Source: Pseudomonas koreensis (GTDB lineage: Bacteria > Pseudomonadota > Gammaproteobacteria > Pseudomonadales > Pseudomonadaceae). Taken from it: a stretch of 64,000 nt of DNA. Under the pieces are notes generated by a model. That model was not told where the DNA came from. It searched no databases and was given only the letters and a program-made list of their open reading frames with translations. The stretch covers positions 558,001-622,000 of the forward strand of contig NZ_JAAQYM010000003.1 in the NCBI RefSeq assembly GCF_012986595.1, read 5' to 3'. Each line of letters begins with the position of its first letter. The first letter of the stretch is position 1. The position numbers were made by a program, and so were the translations under genes. This document shows, one piece after another, positions 11,201 to 20,224 of the stretch.

Positions 11201-12881
11201 AATGAGGGATGCCAACGACCAGACATTGCCTGGGTTGCGACAAGCGTTTCTGGAACAGCTTGACCGTCGCACACTTCAATACGAGGCGCCGATGGAACAG
11301 CTCAAGGCGTTGAGCCTGCTGCAGACCGTGCCCAACTACCGTAACGCCATGACCACGATGCTCGACACCCAGCTGCACTTTAACCAGACATGGCTTGATC
11401 AGAAGAACCCCGCTTTCGTTCAGACCTTGCGCGATACTCTGGCCCTGCTGGAGGCCGAAGAAATCAACGGTGCCGCCGGTGACCGTGCGACCTATCAACA
11501 AATGGTCGACCTGACTGAAGGCGTGATCAGCAAAATTGAATTCGCCCGATCAAAGTTTCAGGCCCTGGAGCGACTCGGCCGCGATGCGGCCGAAGTGATC
11601 GTGCAGTATCGCCAGCGGTTGCCGGCGTTCAGCCTCAATGACCTCAAGTCGCTACAAGTGTCGCTGGCCCGTGAAGTGTGTCTCAAGGAAGGTGATACCG
11701 CCGCACTGAATGAGGCCCGGGCTGACTTTTGCCGCCTGCTCGACACCACCAACCTGGTGATCCAGACCTCACAGGAACTGATGCTGGAGGAAAACCCCGC
11801 AAGCCTCAGCGAACGTAACGAAGCCCTCGACGGACTGCTCGAACAGTTTGTCGCCATTGATCAAGCGATGGAGGACTTCGCCCTCGAGCACAAGGACGCC
11901 GTGCTGGATGAGCCCTTCCAGCATATGCGCAAGCGAATCGGCGAGTTTCAGACACTCACCGAAGACCATCTGGCGCAATTGTTGCGCGAGCATGTCCCCG
12001 CGGAACCTCGTCCCGGGCCCTCAAGACCTGCGCGTGCACCTCGCAAACGCGTGGTCAAGACACGCTTCAAAGGCACGGTGGTCGGTGAAGTACGACCCGC
12101 GCAGCCGGGCGAGCCGGTCCTGTTGGAGGTGCGCGCGCCGATGACCGGCAGAGTCATCGCCACCTTCCACGAAAAGACGCCGGGCGTCTGGGTCGAACGC
12201 GTCCCGGCCAGACGCCGGCGCCCCGCCGCGCCAATGCCCCTCACCGCACAACTGACCGAAGGGCAGAGCCTGCTTGACGGTCTGGAAGGCTTCATTAGGC
12301 AAACCGAAGCCAGCTCAAAAAAACCCGGGCGCATCCCGGTAGAAATCGAGGACCTGTTTCGCCAGAAAAGCGAACACTTCGATCAAAGCGCCAGAGCCCT
12401 GGAAAGGGCCTTGAACCTCCCCGGTACAACCGCAAGCCAGCGCCCGGTTGCCACGAAGCTGAAGACCGAACTGCATCAGGCCCGGGATCGGCTGAACGCC
12501 GAAGGCCAGCGGATACGGATCGAAATGATCAAGCAGCAGCCCCCTACCGCTGCGCGCATCGAATGGTTGTTGAGCAAGAACGAAATCGACATCGTGCCCA
12601 CTGCCGGACGGCGCCGGCTCAAAGGGCCGCGCAAGGATTACCTGAAGGAATACGAAATCCGTGATCACGGCACGCAGACGTCGCTGTGGTATGCGCACTT
12701 CCACTACGCCGCACCCGACGGACCGGTGGAAAACTTCACTGCCGCCCATTTGAAAACCAGCGGCCAACGGTTGCTGGCAGGCGCCTTCGAGATCAGTGCG
12801 GACACTACAAACACGCAAGTGATCGCCATTTACCGCAGCAAGATCAGCGCGCAACTGGCCCGCAAACTGTTTTTTTCGTAA
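8277..12881 (+). CDS. Dermonecrotic toxin-like protein (DUF6543 family), first of two
   Basis: A 1534-residue protein without a signal peptide, resembling the very large dermonecrotic-toxin-domain (DUF6543) proteins common in Pseudomonas. The DUF6543-like part spans roughly residues 330-660, with a LPDWM-NASPADLTAYSR segment and a DIGKTYPALIKDKL segment. A hydrophobic stretch follows near residues 720-780 (LPFLGRTVGTVAWIWQ, then LLLILAMVLAHRAS). A W-VDTRLRLRGG motif (near 920) precedes long heptad-like helical sequence (about 935-1330). The C-terminus has RKDYLKEYEI and WYAHFHY then FTAAHLKT, a tail typical of these proteins. No catalytic motif is recognised. I chose ATG 8277 because AGGA precedes it at good spacing. 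Secretion route and target are unknown. Confidence 0.8.
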   Translation: MTEDSSPATDLGLTNEQDDQDDLVTQLVTGPSIREVATQALLPALKTLYPQLDIDPRLALVVTPTWRVNEQHISPGQSHYESLTDALVRHGVASTPVFYFDGEHYLTLDPSAPVPVQMPVSIEVIGHLINELAPLLFFAFQEQQIAYWNQLVQPSTPRWKRLSNSLRDCWNVDAGPEWTQDEVSMTRHLFSHPEKNARTANDPYQSRACLIDLDFGHTKGGAPRFNTLDMAVLIGTAGSRSLILAHTVTGGFERYDTLQTLGESLVRYTDREKPDNALQWRLIEPEGNYFDHLACSLIALQADAIGALAKDSDAAKRDPAPHISRANNELDPTDKHASSQFNRVEQSLPDWMINASPADLTAYSRHLMDLATVRTQTNDQSFQDGIKPIREFALDSLRAAMLKEHADAATVNLADIEIEVDSVVVWGTFVPLTEPERTTLSLVDLALQNLIAVPLGNKIVRSKSAATLPSWMTLAYLEALITSVDIGKTYPALIKDKLLDDPVESLRRQNLFTRHLQVELPLLALQQKIRGQDGIDELGYRYVAAVVQALEANRWVDGQEIVIRPLAFNPGWRLIGAADEVANMFVIGPRHMDKGPCLLYRPLLDQPLSQYPTPANLIYAIKHSATLRQSVLAWLPDGVRANYANYVFTGSLPSVWSLAQLLADPLTPLQMGGTLTLGSRVVATDYLVFLFKANVDALVELAHRQSVSNAQNRWATFKQDAWMIFNAALPFLGRTVGTVAWIWQVLDDVQQTLDAGERGERQQQASAMTDLLLILAMVLAHRASTRQSNARGSEKMDSNASQTVLAEKPPAPISIVHLPDIAGEPAPAQHRTSVLTDAALGLTQTLERFAVTRPPLLVPPDSGSGLYRHLHRLGARYYAPIGERWFEVAVDETGAVSMIDTRQQPARRGPALIGNAAGQWFVDTRLRLRGGGLSARRKAVKEQNRQRIVELKQQLSDFDDERAKAKTELLAAHQKMRDANDQTLPGLRQAFLEQLDRRTLQYEAPMEQLKALSLLQTVPNYRNAMTTMLDTQLHFNQTWLDQKNPAFVQTLRDTLALLEAEEINGAAGDRATYQQMVDLTEGVISKIEFARSKFQALERLGRDAAEVIVQYRQRLPAFSLNDLKSLQVSLAREVCLKEGDTAALNEARADFCRLLDTTNLVIQTSQELMLEENPASLSERNEALDGLLEQFVAIDQAMEDFALEHKDAVLDEPFQHMRKRIGEFQTLTEDHLAQLLREHVPAEPRPGPSRPARAPRKRVVKTRFKGTVVGEVRPAQPGEPVLLEVRAPMTGRVIATFHEKTPGVWVERVPARRRRPAAPMPLTAQLTEGQSLLDGLEGFIRQTEASSKKPGRIPVEIEDLFRQKSEHFDQSARALERALNLPGTTASQRPVATKLKTELHQARDRLNAEGQRIRIEMIKQQPPTAARIEWLLSKNEIDIVPTAGRRRLKGPRKDYLKEYEIRDHGTQTSLWYAHFHYAAPDGPVENFTAAHLKTSGQRLLAGAFEISADTTNTQVIAIYRSKISAQLARKLFFS

Positions 12882-12909
12882 TCCCGAAACGTCAAAAAGG
12901 AAGCTGACG

Positions 12910-15900
12910 ATGACCGAACACACCGACAACACCCGCGTGCCCGTCCAACTGATCAACAACCTGGTGCTGCAACAGATCAGTCAGGGCCCCACGATCGATG
13001 AGGTCGCCGCGCATATGCTGCGCGTGGCCTTGAAAAAGCAGTTTGCGGATCAGTCCCTGGACCCCGATCACACCCTGATCGGCACTCCTCGCTGGCAATG
13101 GGCCGATGGCAAGGTCCGCGCGCTGCCGATTGTATTCGAATCGTTGACCCAGGCGCTGGTGCGCCAGTTCTTCACCGACACCGACGCCAATTACCTGGAG
13201 GGCGAACACTTTCTGACAGCCGACCCGCAGGCGTCTCCCGTGGTGCATCTGGATATCAGCATCGAAGCCATCGCCACCCTGCTCAACGATTACACGCCGC
13301 TGCTGTTCGTCGCCTATCGCGAACGCCAGTTGGCCTTCTGGAACAGCACCGTTCACAAAGTGCCGCGCTGGCAGGAACTGTCCGATGCCCTGCGCAAATC
13401 CCTTGATGTGCAGACCGTCAACGGCTGGGATGCCGACCAGTGCCATGTCGCCCGGGCCGTTTCGCATTTTCCCGACAAGCAGCAACGGGACGGCCGGCAA
13501 CCAGCACTCGCAACGATCAGGGTGCAGCTGATCGACATCGACACCGTCGACGCCAAGGATCAAACCCGGCACTTGGTGGTCGGCGGCGTTGCGGTGCTGA
13601 CAGGGCGTTATCGCGAGCGCGACCTGGTGATGATGTACACCGTGGACAGCGGTTATGAATCGTTCGAGTCGCTGGACGCTCTGGGCGCATCATTGCCCGG
13701 GCGCCTCGAAGAACGTCTGGACGGGCGTGACATGAAGTGGCGACTGTTCGAACCCGAAGGCAATTTTTTCGACCATATGGCCTGGGCCTTGATCGCCAGC
13801 CAACTCGAGGCCATTGCCGAACTCACTCGCGAGTCCGTCGCCAGCGCTACCAATGCCGGCAGCCTGCCGCCCGCACTACCGCCTTCCAGCAACGATGTAA
13901 AAGACACGCTGGAGGCGCTTGATGAGGCCATGCCCGAATGGCTGGCCGGCGCCAGCGCTGCCGACATGGATCACTACAGCCGCTCCGTCAATGCTCTGGG
14001 CAAGCTGTACAAGCACGTCGATAAAAAGCTGTTCCATCTGCCGGCGATCGACGCGTTCGCCCAGCAGCGAATGCGCGACGCGATCATTGCCGACCAGCCA
14101 ACCGCCGCCGGGTTACCCCTGGATTCACTGGAAATCACCATCACCAACAGTTTCGAGTCCGGTGGCTTGACCCTGCCCAACCCGCTCGACAGCTATAGCG
14201 AAAACCTGGGCGACTTCGCGCTGCAGAACTCGCCGCCCTATATGGCCACCCTGCGCTTCAACCCGCCGCAGCCGCTTCCCGCCTGGCTGGACAGCGCGTA
14301 CCTGACGGAAATGGCGAAAAAAGTCGACATCGGCCAGACCTACCCTCAATTGCTCAAGGACAAACTGATCAATGATTCCGAGCAAGCCTCCCTGCAGAAA
14401 CATTTTTACCTGCGCCAGCTACATGCCCTGCTGCCACTAATTGCCCTGGAATGCAAAATTCGCGGGATTGGCGGTATCGACGAGCGGGGCTACGCGTATG
14501 TTCGCGAGTGGCTCAAACCCACGCCTGGTCATCTGCAGCCGGTGGTCATTCGTCCCCTGACGTTCTTGCGCGCCGGGGACACCGAAGGCGACACGGTGGC
14601 CAACATGTTCCTGATCGGCCCACGTCAGGCGGACAGCGGACCGTGCCTGCTGTATCGCCCGCTGCTCGACCATCCGTTGTTGCAGTTTCCTTCTCCGCAG
14701 AACCTTGTGTACGCCCTGCATCAGCCCGGGGAGTTGCGGGATTCGGTGCTGGCGTGGCTGGCGGATTCGGCTACCAGTTTCAAATACGCGCAATATACGT
14801 TTCCTGTTGGGCTGCCCAGCCCATGGACGGGCGCGCAGTTGCTGTCCGAGCCGTGGACCGGGACAGACTGGACCGGCCCGGTCCAGCTCTCATCAAAAGA
14901 GCTGCACGGCGACGTATTCGGCATCCTGTTCAAGACCCATGCCCAGACCATGGCCGAACTCGCCGACCGGCAATCTCAGTCCAACGCCGAGCGGCGCTGG
15001 ACACTACTGCGCGACAGCGGCTGGGCATTGTTCAACGTCGCCGCAAATTTCCTCAGTGGCCCGGCCGGCGCTGCGGTCTGGATCTGGCAAAGCATCAGTG
15101 AAGTCGAACAGGCGCTGCAGGCACGCCAACGGGGCGACAAGCTCGCCGAATGGGATGCCTTCGGCGATATGCTGCTGAGCCTGGGGCTGCTCCTGGCTCA
15201 CCGCGCGGCCGTTTCCCGGCGAAGCGGCCGACGCCAGACGCCCGCCCCGGTTGAAAGCGCAGTGCCCACCACCGTGCCCGCCGCCGCTCAACCGGCAGCG
15301 CCCAGGGTGACCCGCATCCCCACGACGCTGACCGGTGAACTGCCGACGAGCCATTGTTCTTCACTGGAAGCACGGGGTTCCGTTCCGCGCCGCTCGGCCG
15401 ACGCATTGCTCGCCTACCTGCTGAAGGCAAGCGTGACGCCGCTTGACCTGACGGACACGACCCTGGAAAAAATCGAATACGGCACCGGGCACCTGTATCG
15501 CCGCGGTGATCGCCTCTACGCACAAGTCGGCGAGCGCTGGTACGGCGTCGTCGAAAACGACGAGCAACAGATCCAGATCGAGTTTCCGGGCAGCCCGCCA
15601 GAGCCCGGCCCGCTATTGGCGCATGACACTCAGGGCCAATGGGTTGTCGATACTCGCCTGCGCCTGCGCGGGGGAGCCGGTGGTCAAAGCTTGCAAAGCC
15701 AGTTGCGCGCGCAGCGTTGGGTCAAGGAGCAACAGCGCAAACAACTGGAAGCCACCCTGAACGCCTTCAAACGTCAGGAATCGATCGGCAATGAGGCCTT
15801 GAGAACCGCTCAGGCGGAGATCATGAACACTACCGGTGTGGCTCACGAAGAGGCGACCCGGCGCTACCTCGCCCAAGTGGAAAAGCTCATTACCGATTAC

Positions 15901-17451
15901 CAGCAGGCACTGAAAAACCTTCAGGAATGGCGCCTCAAGGGTGGTAGCGTCGGCTACTTTTATGACTTGCTGAACATGACGACGCACCTGCAGAAAAACC
16001 TCAACCTGTGGTTCACCCTGCAGCGCAATGCCTATGCCACCTTGAACCAGAAGCTGAGCGGGAACAGTGTCATCGAGGCAGAAACCGGCTTGCAGGAGCA
16101 CATCGCGACAGTCAGGCAAATGCTGGCGTTGAGCCAGGACATGGTCGCTCGCCTGCAACTGGCGCGAACCTCGCTGGAAGACCTGGAGGCTACTGGCAGC
16201 GCCGGCATCACGGCCGCAAAACGCCAGCGCAACATGCTGCCGGCCTTCACCGAGTGGGATTTGAAGGCCAACGAAATCGGCATGTCCCATGAGTTGTGCC
16301 TGCGCGGCGATGCCAGTACCGGTGGCGCCCAGCGCGATGCCGTGGGTCGGTTGATTATCGAAGCAGCGACCGCCACACATCAGCATGCTGCACAGCTCAA
16401 GAGGTCAGACAGCAGTGAGCCGGTGGCCGGACGCATCGACACCCTCAGCCGGCTGCTCGACGTCTATGCCGATACCGATCAGCGCTTCAAGGAGCTCCCG
16501 GACGAGTACCCGGGCAAGATCGAACCGGCCGAGGTCAATCGAGTTCGCAGACTGATCGGCGATTTCCGGCGAGTGGCACAGGAGCAATTGAGCCTGCTGT
16601 TGCCCGAGACCCCAGAGCCTGCGCCGATCAAGCCGGTCACGCCGAAACCCGCCGTCGCCGGCCCGTCTCGTCCGGCCCCCAAGGTCACCAAGAGCCGGCC
16701 CCGTGACCCGAATCCCGCCAAGCCTTCGACCGCCACCGAGCCGGCGTTCCACGACATCCTGCCGGCACGCCCTCGCCCCGCCGCCGAACCGCTACCGGAC
16801 GATACCGACACCATCGCCAATGGCCTGACGCTCAACGAAAACGTGCAGGGGTTCATCGATCAGACACGCAAGGACGCGTTCCGCCCCAATCGCATCCCGG
16901 CCGACATGCAGGATCTGTTTGATCAACAGGCGCAGCGCCTGGAGCAGTCCGCGACAGCGGTCCGGCAGGCACTGGCGCGGGTGCGCGAAAGCGGTAGCAC
17001 ACGCTTTCCGGTGGGCAACCTGCCGGCGGAGCTGCAAAGCGCCGCCGAGCGCTTGCGCGCCGAGGGCATCAGTGTCCGCGCTGCGCTGCTCAAGGAGCGC
17101 CAGCCACGCCAGGCGTACGTGCAATGGTTGCTGGACAATCATCAGGTGCGCATCGAGAAAAACCCGCAGGGGCGGATCAGGACCAAGAAACGCCGGGACT
17201 ACTTTCAGGAATACCGGATCCTCGATACCACCCACCGCGATCAGCCTTTGTGGCTGGCGCATTTTCACTACGATTCGATGCAAGCTCCGCTGGAGGCATT
17301 CACCGCAGCGCACCTGAAAATCGCCGACGTCCATCTGCAGCAGTTCAGCACTGAACGCCAACAGGCCCTGACCGAGCTGGCTCCGATCGACTATGTGCTG
17401 CGACGCATCAGTGATCCGGCGCTGTTCTTCAAACTGGAAGCGCGTCGCTGA
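12910..17451 (+). CDS. Dermonecrotic toxin-like protein (DUF6543 family), second of two
   Basis: A 1513-residue paralogue of the preceding gene, starting 28 bases after its stop with its own AAGGAAG ribosome site, so the two are probably co-transcribed. Collinear motifs recur along the whole length: DIGQTYPQLLKDKL, VANMFLIGPR, GPCLLYRPLLDHPL, a hydrophobic GPAGAAVWIWQSI near residue 715, WVVDTRLRLRGG, helical regions, and the tail WLAHFHY with FTAAHLK. The linker around residues 1235-1300 is rich in proline and lysine. The pair most likely arose by tandem duplication followed by strong divergence. No immunity-like small gene lies beside either copy, which argues for a host- or predator-directed rather than kin-directed role, though that is inference. 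Confidence 0.8.
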   Translation: MTEHTDNTRVPVQLINNLVLQQISQGPTIDEVAAHMLRVALKKQFADQSLDPDHTLIGTPRWQWADGKVRALPIVFESLTQALVRQFFTDTDANYLEGEHFLTADPQASPVVHLDISIEAIATLLNDYTPLLFVAYRERQLAFWNSTVHKVPRWQELSDALRKSLDVQTVNGWDADQCHVARAVSHFPDKQQRDGRQPALATIRVQLIDIDTVDAKDQTRHLVVGGVAVLTGRYRERDLVMMYTVDSGYESFESLDALGASLPGRLEERLDGRDMKWRLFEPEGNFFDHMAWALIASQLEAIAELTRESVASATNAGSLPPALPPSSNDVKDTLEALDEAMPEWLAGASAADMDHYSRSVNALGKLYKHVDKKLFHLPAIDAFAQQRMRDAIIADQPTAAGLPLDSLEITITNSFESGGLTLPNPLDSYSENLGDFALQNSPPYMATLRFNPPQPLPAWLDSAYLTEMAKKVDIGQTYPQLLKDKLINDSEQASLQKHFYLRQLHALLPLIALECKIRGIGGIDERGYAYVREWLKPTPGHLQPVVIRPLTFLRAGDTEGDTVANMFLIGPRQADSGPCLLYRPLLDHPLLQFPSPQNLVYALHQPGELRDSVLAWLADSATSFKYAQYTFPVGLPSPWTGAQLLSEPWTGTDWTGPVQLSSKELHGDVFGILFKTHAQTMAELADRQSQSNAERRWTLLRDSGWALFNVAANFLSGPAGAAVWIWQSISEVEQALQARQRGDKLAEWDAFGDMLLSLGLLLAHRAAVSRRSGRRQTPAPVESAVPTTVPAAAQPAAPRVTRIPTTLTGELPTSHCSSLEARGSVPRRSADALLAYLLKASVTPLDLTDTTLEKIEYGTGHLYRRGDRLYAQVGERWYGVVENDEQQIQIEFPGSPPEPGPLLAHDTQGQWVVDTRLRLRGGAGGQSLQSQLRAQRWVKEQQRKQLEATLNAFKRQESIGNEALRTAQAEIMNTTGVAHEEATRRYLAQVEKLITDYQQALKNLQEWRLKGGSVGYFYDLLNMTTHLQKNLNLWFTLQRNAYATLNQKLSGNSVIEAETGLQEHIATVRQMLALSQDMVARLQLARTSLEDLEATGSAGITAAKRQRNMLPAFTEWDLKANEIGMSHELCLRGDASTGGAQRDAVGRLIIEAATATHQHAAQLKRSDSSEPVAGRIDTLSRLLDVYADTDQRFKELPDEYPGKIEPAEVNRVRRLIGDFRRVAQEQLSLLLPETPEPAPIKPVTPKPAVAGPSRPAPKVTKSRPRDPNPAKPSTATEPAFHDILPARPRPAAEPLPDDTDTIANGLTLNENVQGFIDQTRKDAFRPNRIPADMQDLFDQQAQRLEQSATAVRQALARVRESGSTRFPVGNLPAELQSAAERLRAEGISVRAALLKERQPRQAYVQWLLDNHQVRIEKNPQGRIRTKKRRDYFQEYRILDTTHRDQPLWLAHFHYDSMQAPLEAFTAAHLKIADVHLQQFSTERQQALTELAPIDYVLRRISDPALFFKLEARR

Positions 17452-17483
17452 GGTCATGAACCGGGCGGGTCAGCAGACCCGCT

Positions 17484-19040
17484 TCAACCTACGCGCCAGG
17501 CCGTGCGCAGGCGTGCCAGTGCGGCCTCGATGGCTTTTTCGGGCACCGCGGCAAACCCCATCACCAGCCCGGCGCGGCGATCCGGCGCGGTGCTCGAGTC
17601 GGGGAGCCAATAGCTGCTCAGGCCATTGATCTCCACATCGACGCTGGCCGCCTGTTCGATCAGCGTCCGTTCACGGGCCACGCTGTCGACCGGCACCGTC
17701 AGGTGCAGGCCGGCCGCCACGGTGGGTAACGGACCGACCCCGGGAATATCCGCTGGCCAGCCACTGAGCAAGGTGTCGCGACGGCTCAGGGCGGCTCGGC
17801 GCATCCTTCGGATATGTCGTTGAAAATGCCCGGCGGCCATGAACTCGGCCATCACCGCCTGGGTACTGACTTCAGAATGGCGCACATCCACCGCGCGCCG
17901 CTGAGCAAACACATCCACCAACCCCGGCGGCAGCACCAGATACCCCAGGCGCAACGCCGGGAACGCGACCTTGCCGAAGGTGCCGACATACAGCACCCGC
18001 CCCTGTTGATCGAGCGCAGCCAAGGGCGCCAGCGGTGCACCGCTGTAACGGTATTCGCCGTCGTAATCATCCTCGACGATCCAGCCTTGCGTGCGCTCGG
18101 CCCAGGCCAGCAGTTCGAGGCGCCGCGCCAGACTCATCACCACCCCCGTGGGATACTGGTGGGAGGGCGTGACATAGGTCAGGCGGCAATCGGTCAGCCC
18201 TGCCAATTGCTGACAGTCGATGCCCTCGCTGTCGACGGCCACCCCATGCAACCGGGCACCGGCCACGGCGAAGGCATGCCCGGCCGCGCGATACCCCGGA
18301 TTCTCGATCGCCACGCCGTCGCCGGGCTCCACCAGCAACTGTGCACAAAGGCTAATCCCCTGCTGCGCGCCACTGGTGATCACAATTTGCTCAGCCGTGC
18401 ACTGCATGCCTCGGGAGCTGCGCAAATAGGCCGCGATCATCCCGCGCAACCGCGCGTCGCCGGCCGGATCGCCGTAACACAGTTGCTGCAAATCCGGTTT
18501 GCGCCAGAAAGCCGCATTCAGCTTGGCCCAGACGTCGAAAGGGAACAGATCGAACGCCGGCACACCGACCCGAAAAGCCCGGGGCGGGCCACTGGGTGGA
18601 CGGGCCAAATGATTGTTTTTGATCCGGGTCAGCGCGTCGCTGTGGATAACTTTGCTGGATGGATCCACAGGTAAATCCAGCCAATTTGTGGATAAGGCTG
18701 TGGGTAAGCCTGTTGAAAACCCTGTGGATACTTTTGTGGATAGTTTTTTCGCCGGCAACGCCGCCTGGGGCAATTGCGCAACGTAAGTGCCGTCGCCGAC
18801 CCGGCCTTCAATAAAGCCTTCGGCGTACAACTGATCGTAAGCACGCACCACGCTGTTGCGCGAGATCGCCAGCGCAGCCGCCAGGTCGCGGCTGGCCGGC
18901 AGCCGCGTACCACTGGCGAGACGTCCGTCCAGTACGCGCAAGCGCAATGCTTGATACAACTGACGGCTCAAGCCCTGACGACGGTCGAGTTCGATTCCCG
19001 CCGGATTGAATGGCATGGACAGCGCGGGCGCTTCGGGCAT
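17484..19040 (-). CDS. MocR-family regulator (GntR helix-turn-helix fused to aminotransferase fold)
   Basis: The N-terminus is a GntR-type winged helix (LYQALRLRVLDGRLASGTRLPASRDLAA then ISRNSVVRAYDQL). The C-terminal 350 residues are a class I aminotransferase-like domain with the pyridoxal-phosphate region EDDYDGEYRYSG and the GTFGK lysine motif intact. Length is 518 aa, long for the family because the linker (about residues 97-135) holds four-residue repeats of the pattern [L/V/F]-[S/P]-T-x encoded by 12-base repeats. It is divergent from a PaiB-like gene with 92 bases between starts, the usual arrangement for MocR control. In that gap GACC (19049-19052) and GGTC (19061-19064) form a small inverted pair that could be an operator. 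The effector is unknown. Confidence 0.88.
   Translation of the reverse strand: MPEAPALSMPFNPAGIELDRRQGLSRQLYQALRLRVLDGRLASGTRLPASRDLAAALAISRNSVVRAYDQLYAEGFIEGRVGDGTYVAQLPQAALPAKKLSTKVSTGFSTGLPTALSTNWLDLPVDPSSKVIHSDALTRIKNNHLARPPSGPPRAFRVGVPAFDLFPFDVWAKLNAAFWRKPDLQQLCYGDPAGDARLRGMIAAYLRSSRGMQCTAEQIVITSGAQQGISLCAQLLVEPGDGVAIENPGYRAAGHAFAVAGARLHGVAVDSEGIDCQQLAGLTDCRLTYVTPSHQYPTGVVMSLARRLELLAWAERTQGWIVEDDYDGEYRYSGAPLAPLAALDQQGRVLYVGTFGKVAFPALRLGYLVLPPGLVDVFAQRRAVDVRHSEVSTQAVMAEFMAAGHFQRHIRRMRRAALSRRDTLLSGWPADIPGVGPLPTVAAGLHLTVPVDSVARERTLIEQAASVDVEINGLSSYWLPDSSTAPDRRAGLVMGFAAVPEKAIEAALARLRTAWRVG
18687..18746 (-). repeat. 12-base in-frame repeat carrying DnaA-box-like sequences
   Basis: Five consecutive 12-base units, read on the minus strand, follow the pattern NTATCCACANNN with a degenerate middle unit and encode LSTK, VSTG, FSTG, LPTA and LSTN in the MocR linker. 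One unit (18687-18695) is a perfect 9-mer TTATCCACA on the minus strand. Units at 18699, 18723 and 18735 differ from it by one base. A further perfect copy lies outside the repeat register at 18641-18649. Confidence 0.85.
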
Positions 19041-19132
19041 GGCAATGGACCTATGAAATTGGTCATCAATGGCTCTTACAACAGTCCAATAGCCTGCCTA
19101 GGATGCAGGCATTCGCCAAGGAAAATCTCTCC

Positions 19133-19756
19133 ATGTACACGCCCCGCGCTTTTGCCATCGACGAGTTGTCCCAACTCCACGAACTGATCCTCGCCACCCG
19201 CCTCGCGATTCTCGTGACCCACGGTGAAAGCGGCCTGCAGGCCAGCCATGTGCCGGTGCTGCTGCATCGCGAACAAGGCCAGCACGGCACGCTGTACGGG
19301 CATCTGGCCAAAGCCAACCCGCAATGGAAAGACCTGCGCGACGGCGCCGAAGCCCTGCTGATCTTTGCCGGCCCGGACGCCTACGTCAGCCCGGGCTTTT
19401 ATCCAAGCAAGGCCGAGCACGGCAAAGTCGTGCCGACCTGGAACTACGTCGCCGTGCACGCTTATGGCCACGCCGAAACCTTCAGCGATGGCGGGCGCCT
19501 GCTGGACATCGTCAGCACCCTCACCGATCGCCATGAATCCGGTCGCGCGCAACCGTGGAAGGTCGACGACGCGCCTGCCGACTACATCGACGGCATGCTC
19601 AAGGCCATCGTCGGTTTCGCCATCCCCATAGACCGCCTCGAAGGCAAGCGCAAGCTCAGCCAGAACCGCAGCGCCGAAGACATCGCCGGCGTGCGCGAAG
19701 GGCTGGCCGCCAGCCCGGACATCAATGACCAGACCCTCGCCCACTTGATGCGTTAA
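19133..19756 (+). CDS. PaiB-like FMN-binding negative transcriptional regulator
   Basis: A 207-residue protein of the PaiB/FMN-binding split-barrel family, whose Bacillus member lowers sporulation and protease gene expression. Family features include MYTPRAFAIDEL at the start, HVPVLL near residue 40, GTLYGHLAKANPQWK near residue 58, YVSPGFYPSK near residue 85 and VPTWNYVAVHAYG near residue 100, plus the C-terminal KRKLSQNRS. The ATG at 19133 follows AAGGAAAATCTCTCC. It leads a three-gene run with two acetyltransferases, which is reminiscent of the paiA-paiB pairing, and is probably controlled by the divergent MocR protein. Confidence 0.88.
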   Translation: MYTPRAFAIDELSQLHELILATRLAILVTHGESGLQASHVPVLLHREQGQHGTLYGHLAKANPQWKDLRDGAEALLIFAGPDAYVSPGFYPSKAEHGKVVPTWNYVAVHAYGHAETFSDGGRLLDIVSTLTDRHESGRAQPWKVDDAPADYIDGMLKAIVGFAIPIDRLEGKRKLSQNRSAEDIAGVREGLAASPDINDQTLAHLMR

Positions 19757-19765
19757 GGAAACAGC

Positions 19766-20212
19766 ATGAGTCAGATCCAGATCCGCCCGGTGACTGCTGG
19801 TGATCACGCCGCCTGGCTGCCGTTGTGGCAAGCCTATCTGCGCTTCTACAACACCGAGTTGCCGGACGCCGTCACCCACAGCACCTGGCAGCGTTTCCTT
19901 GACCCGAGCGAACCGACCCACGCCGCCCTCGCCTGGGCCGATGGCAAAGCCGTGGGCATGGTGCATTTCATTTACCACCGCTCGAACTGGAGCATTGAAA
20001 ACTCCTGCTACCTGCAGGACCTGCTGGTGGCACCGCAGACACGCGGCACGGGGGTTGGTCGGCTGCTGATCGAGCACGTCTACGCCACTGCCAAGGCCGA
20101 TGGCTGCTGCAAAGTCCACTGGCTGACCCACGAGACTAACGCTACCGCGATCCAGCTCTACGAGCGAATCGCCGAACGCCCCGGATTCATCCAGTTTCGC
20201 AAAGCCATTTAA
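19766..20212 (+). CDS. GNAT-family N-acetyltransferase
   Basis: A 148-residue GCN5-related acetyltransferase. The acetyl-CoA motif region is clear: CYLQDLLVAPQTRGTGVGRLLIEHVYATAKADGC, where Q-R/T-G-x-G-x-G/R binds the pyrophosphate. It starts nine bases after the PaiB-like gene with AAGGAAAC as ribosome site, so the two share a transcript. The substrate is unknown; pairing with PaiB recalls the polyamine acetyltransferase PaiA, but the sequence alone cannot show that. Confidence 0.88.
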   Translation: MSQIQIRPVTAGDHAAWLPLWQAYLRFYNTELPDAVTHSTWQRFLDPSEPTHAALAWADGKAVGMVHFIYHRSNWSIENSCYLQDLLVAPQTRGTGVGRLLIEHVYATAKADGCCKVHWLTHETNATAIQLYERIAERPGFIQFRKAI

Positions 20213-20224
20213 GGAGCCGCGTAC

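Noticed and set aside
8277..17451. Large genes as Rhs or Tc toxin-complex proteins
   Set aside because: No YD repeats, no Tc-type domains; the motifs fit the DUF6543 dermonecrotic-like family instead.
18687..18746. The 12-base repeats as a replication origin
   Set aside because: They lie in a coding gene, with no dnaA/dnaN, AT-rich unwinding region or GIDY-type neighbours; only DnaA binding or titration is proposed.
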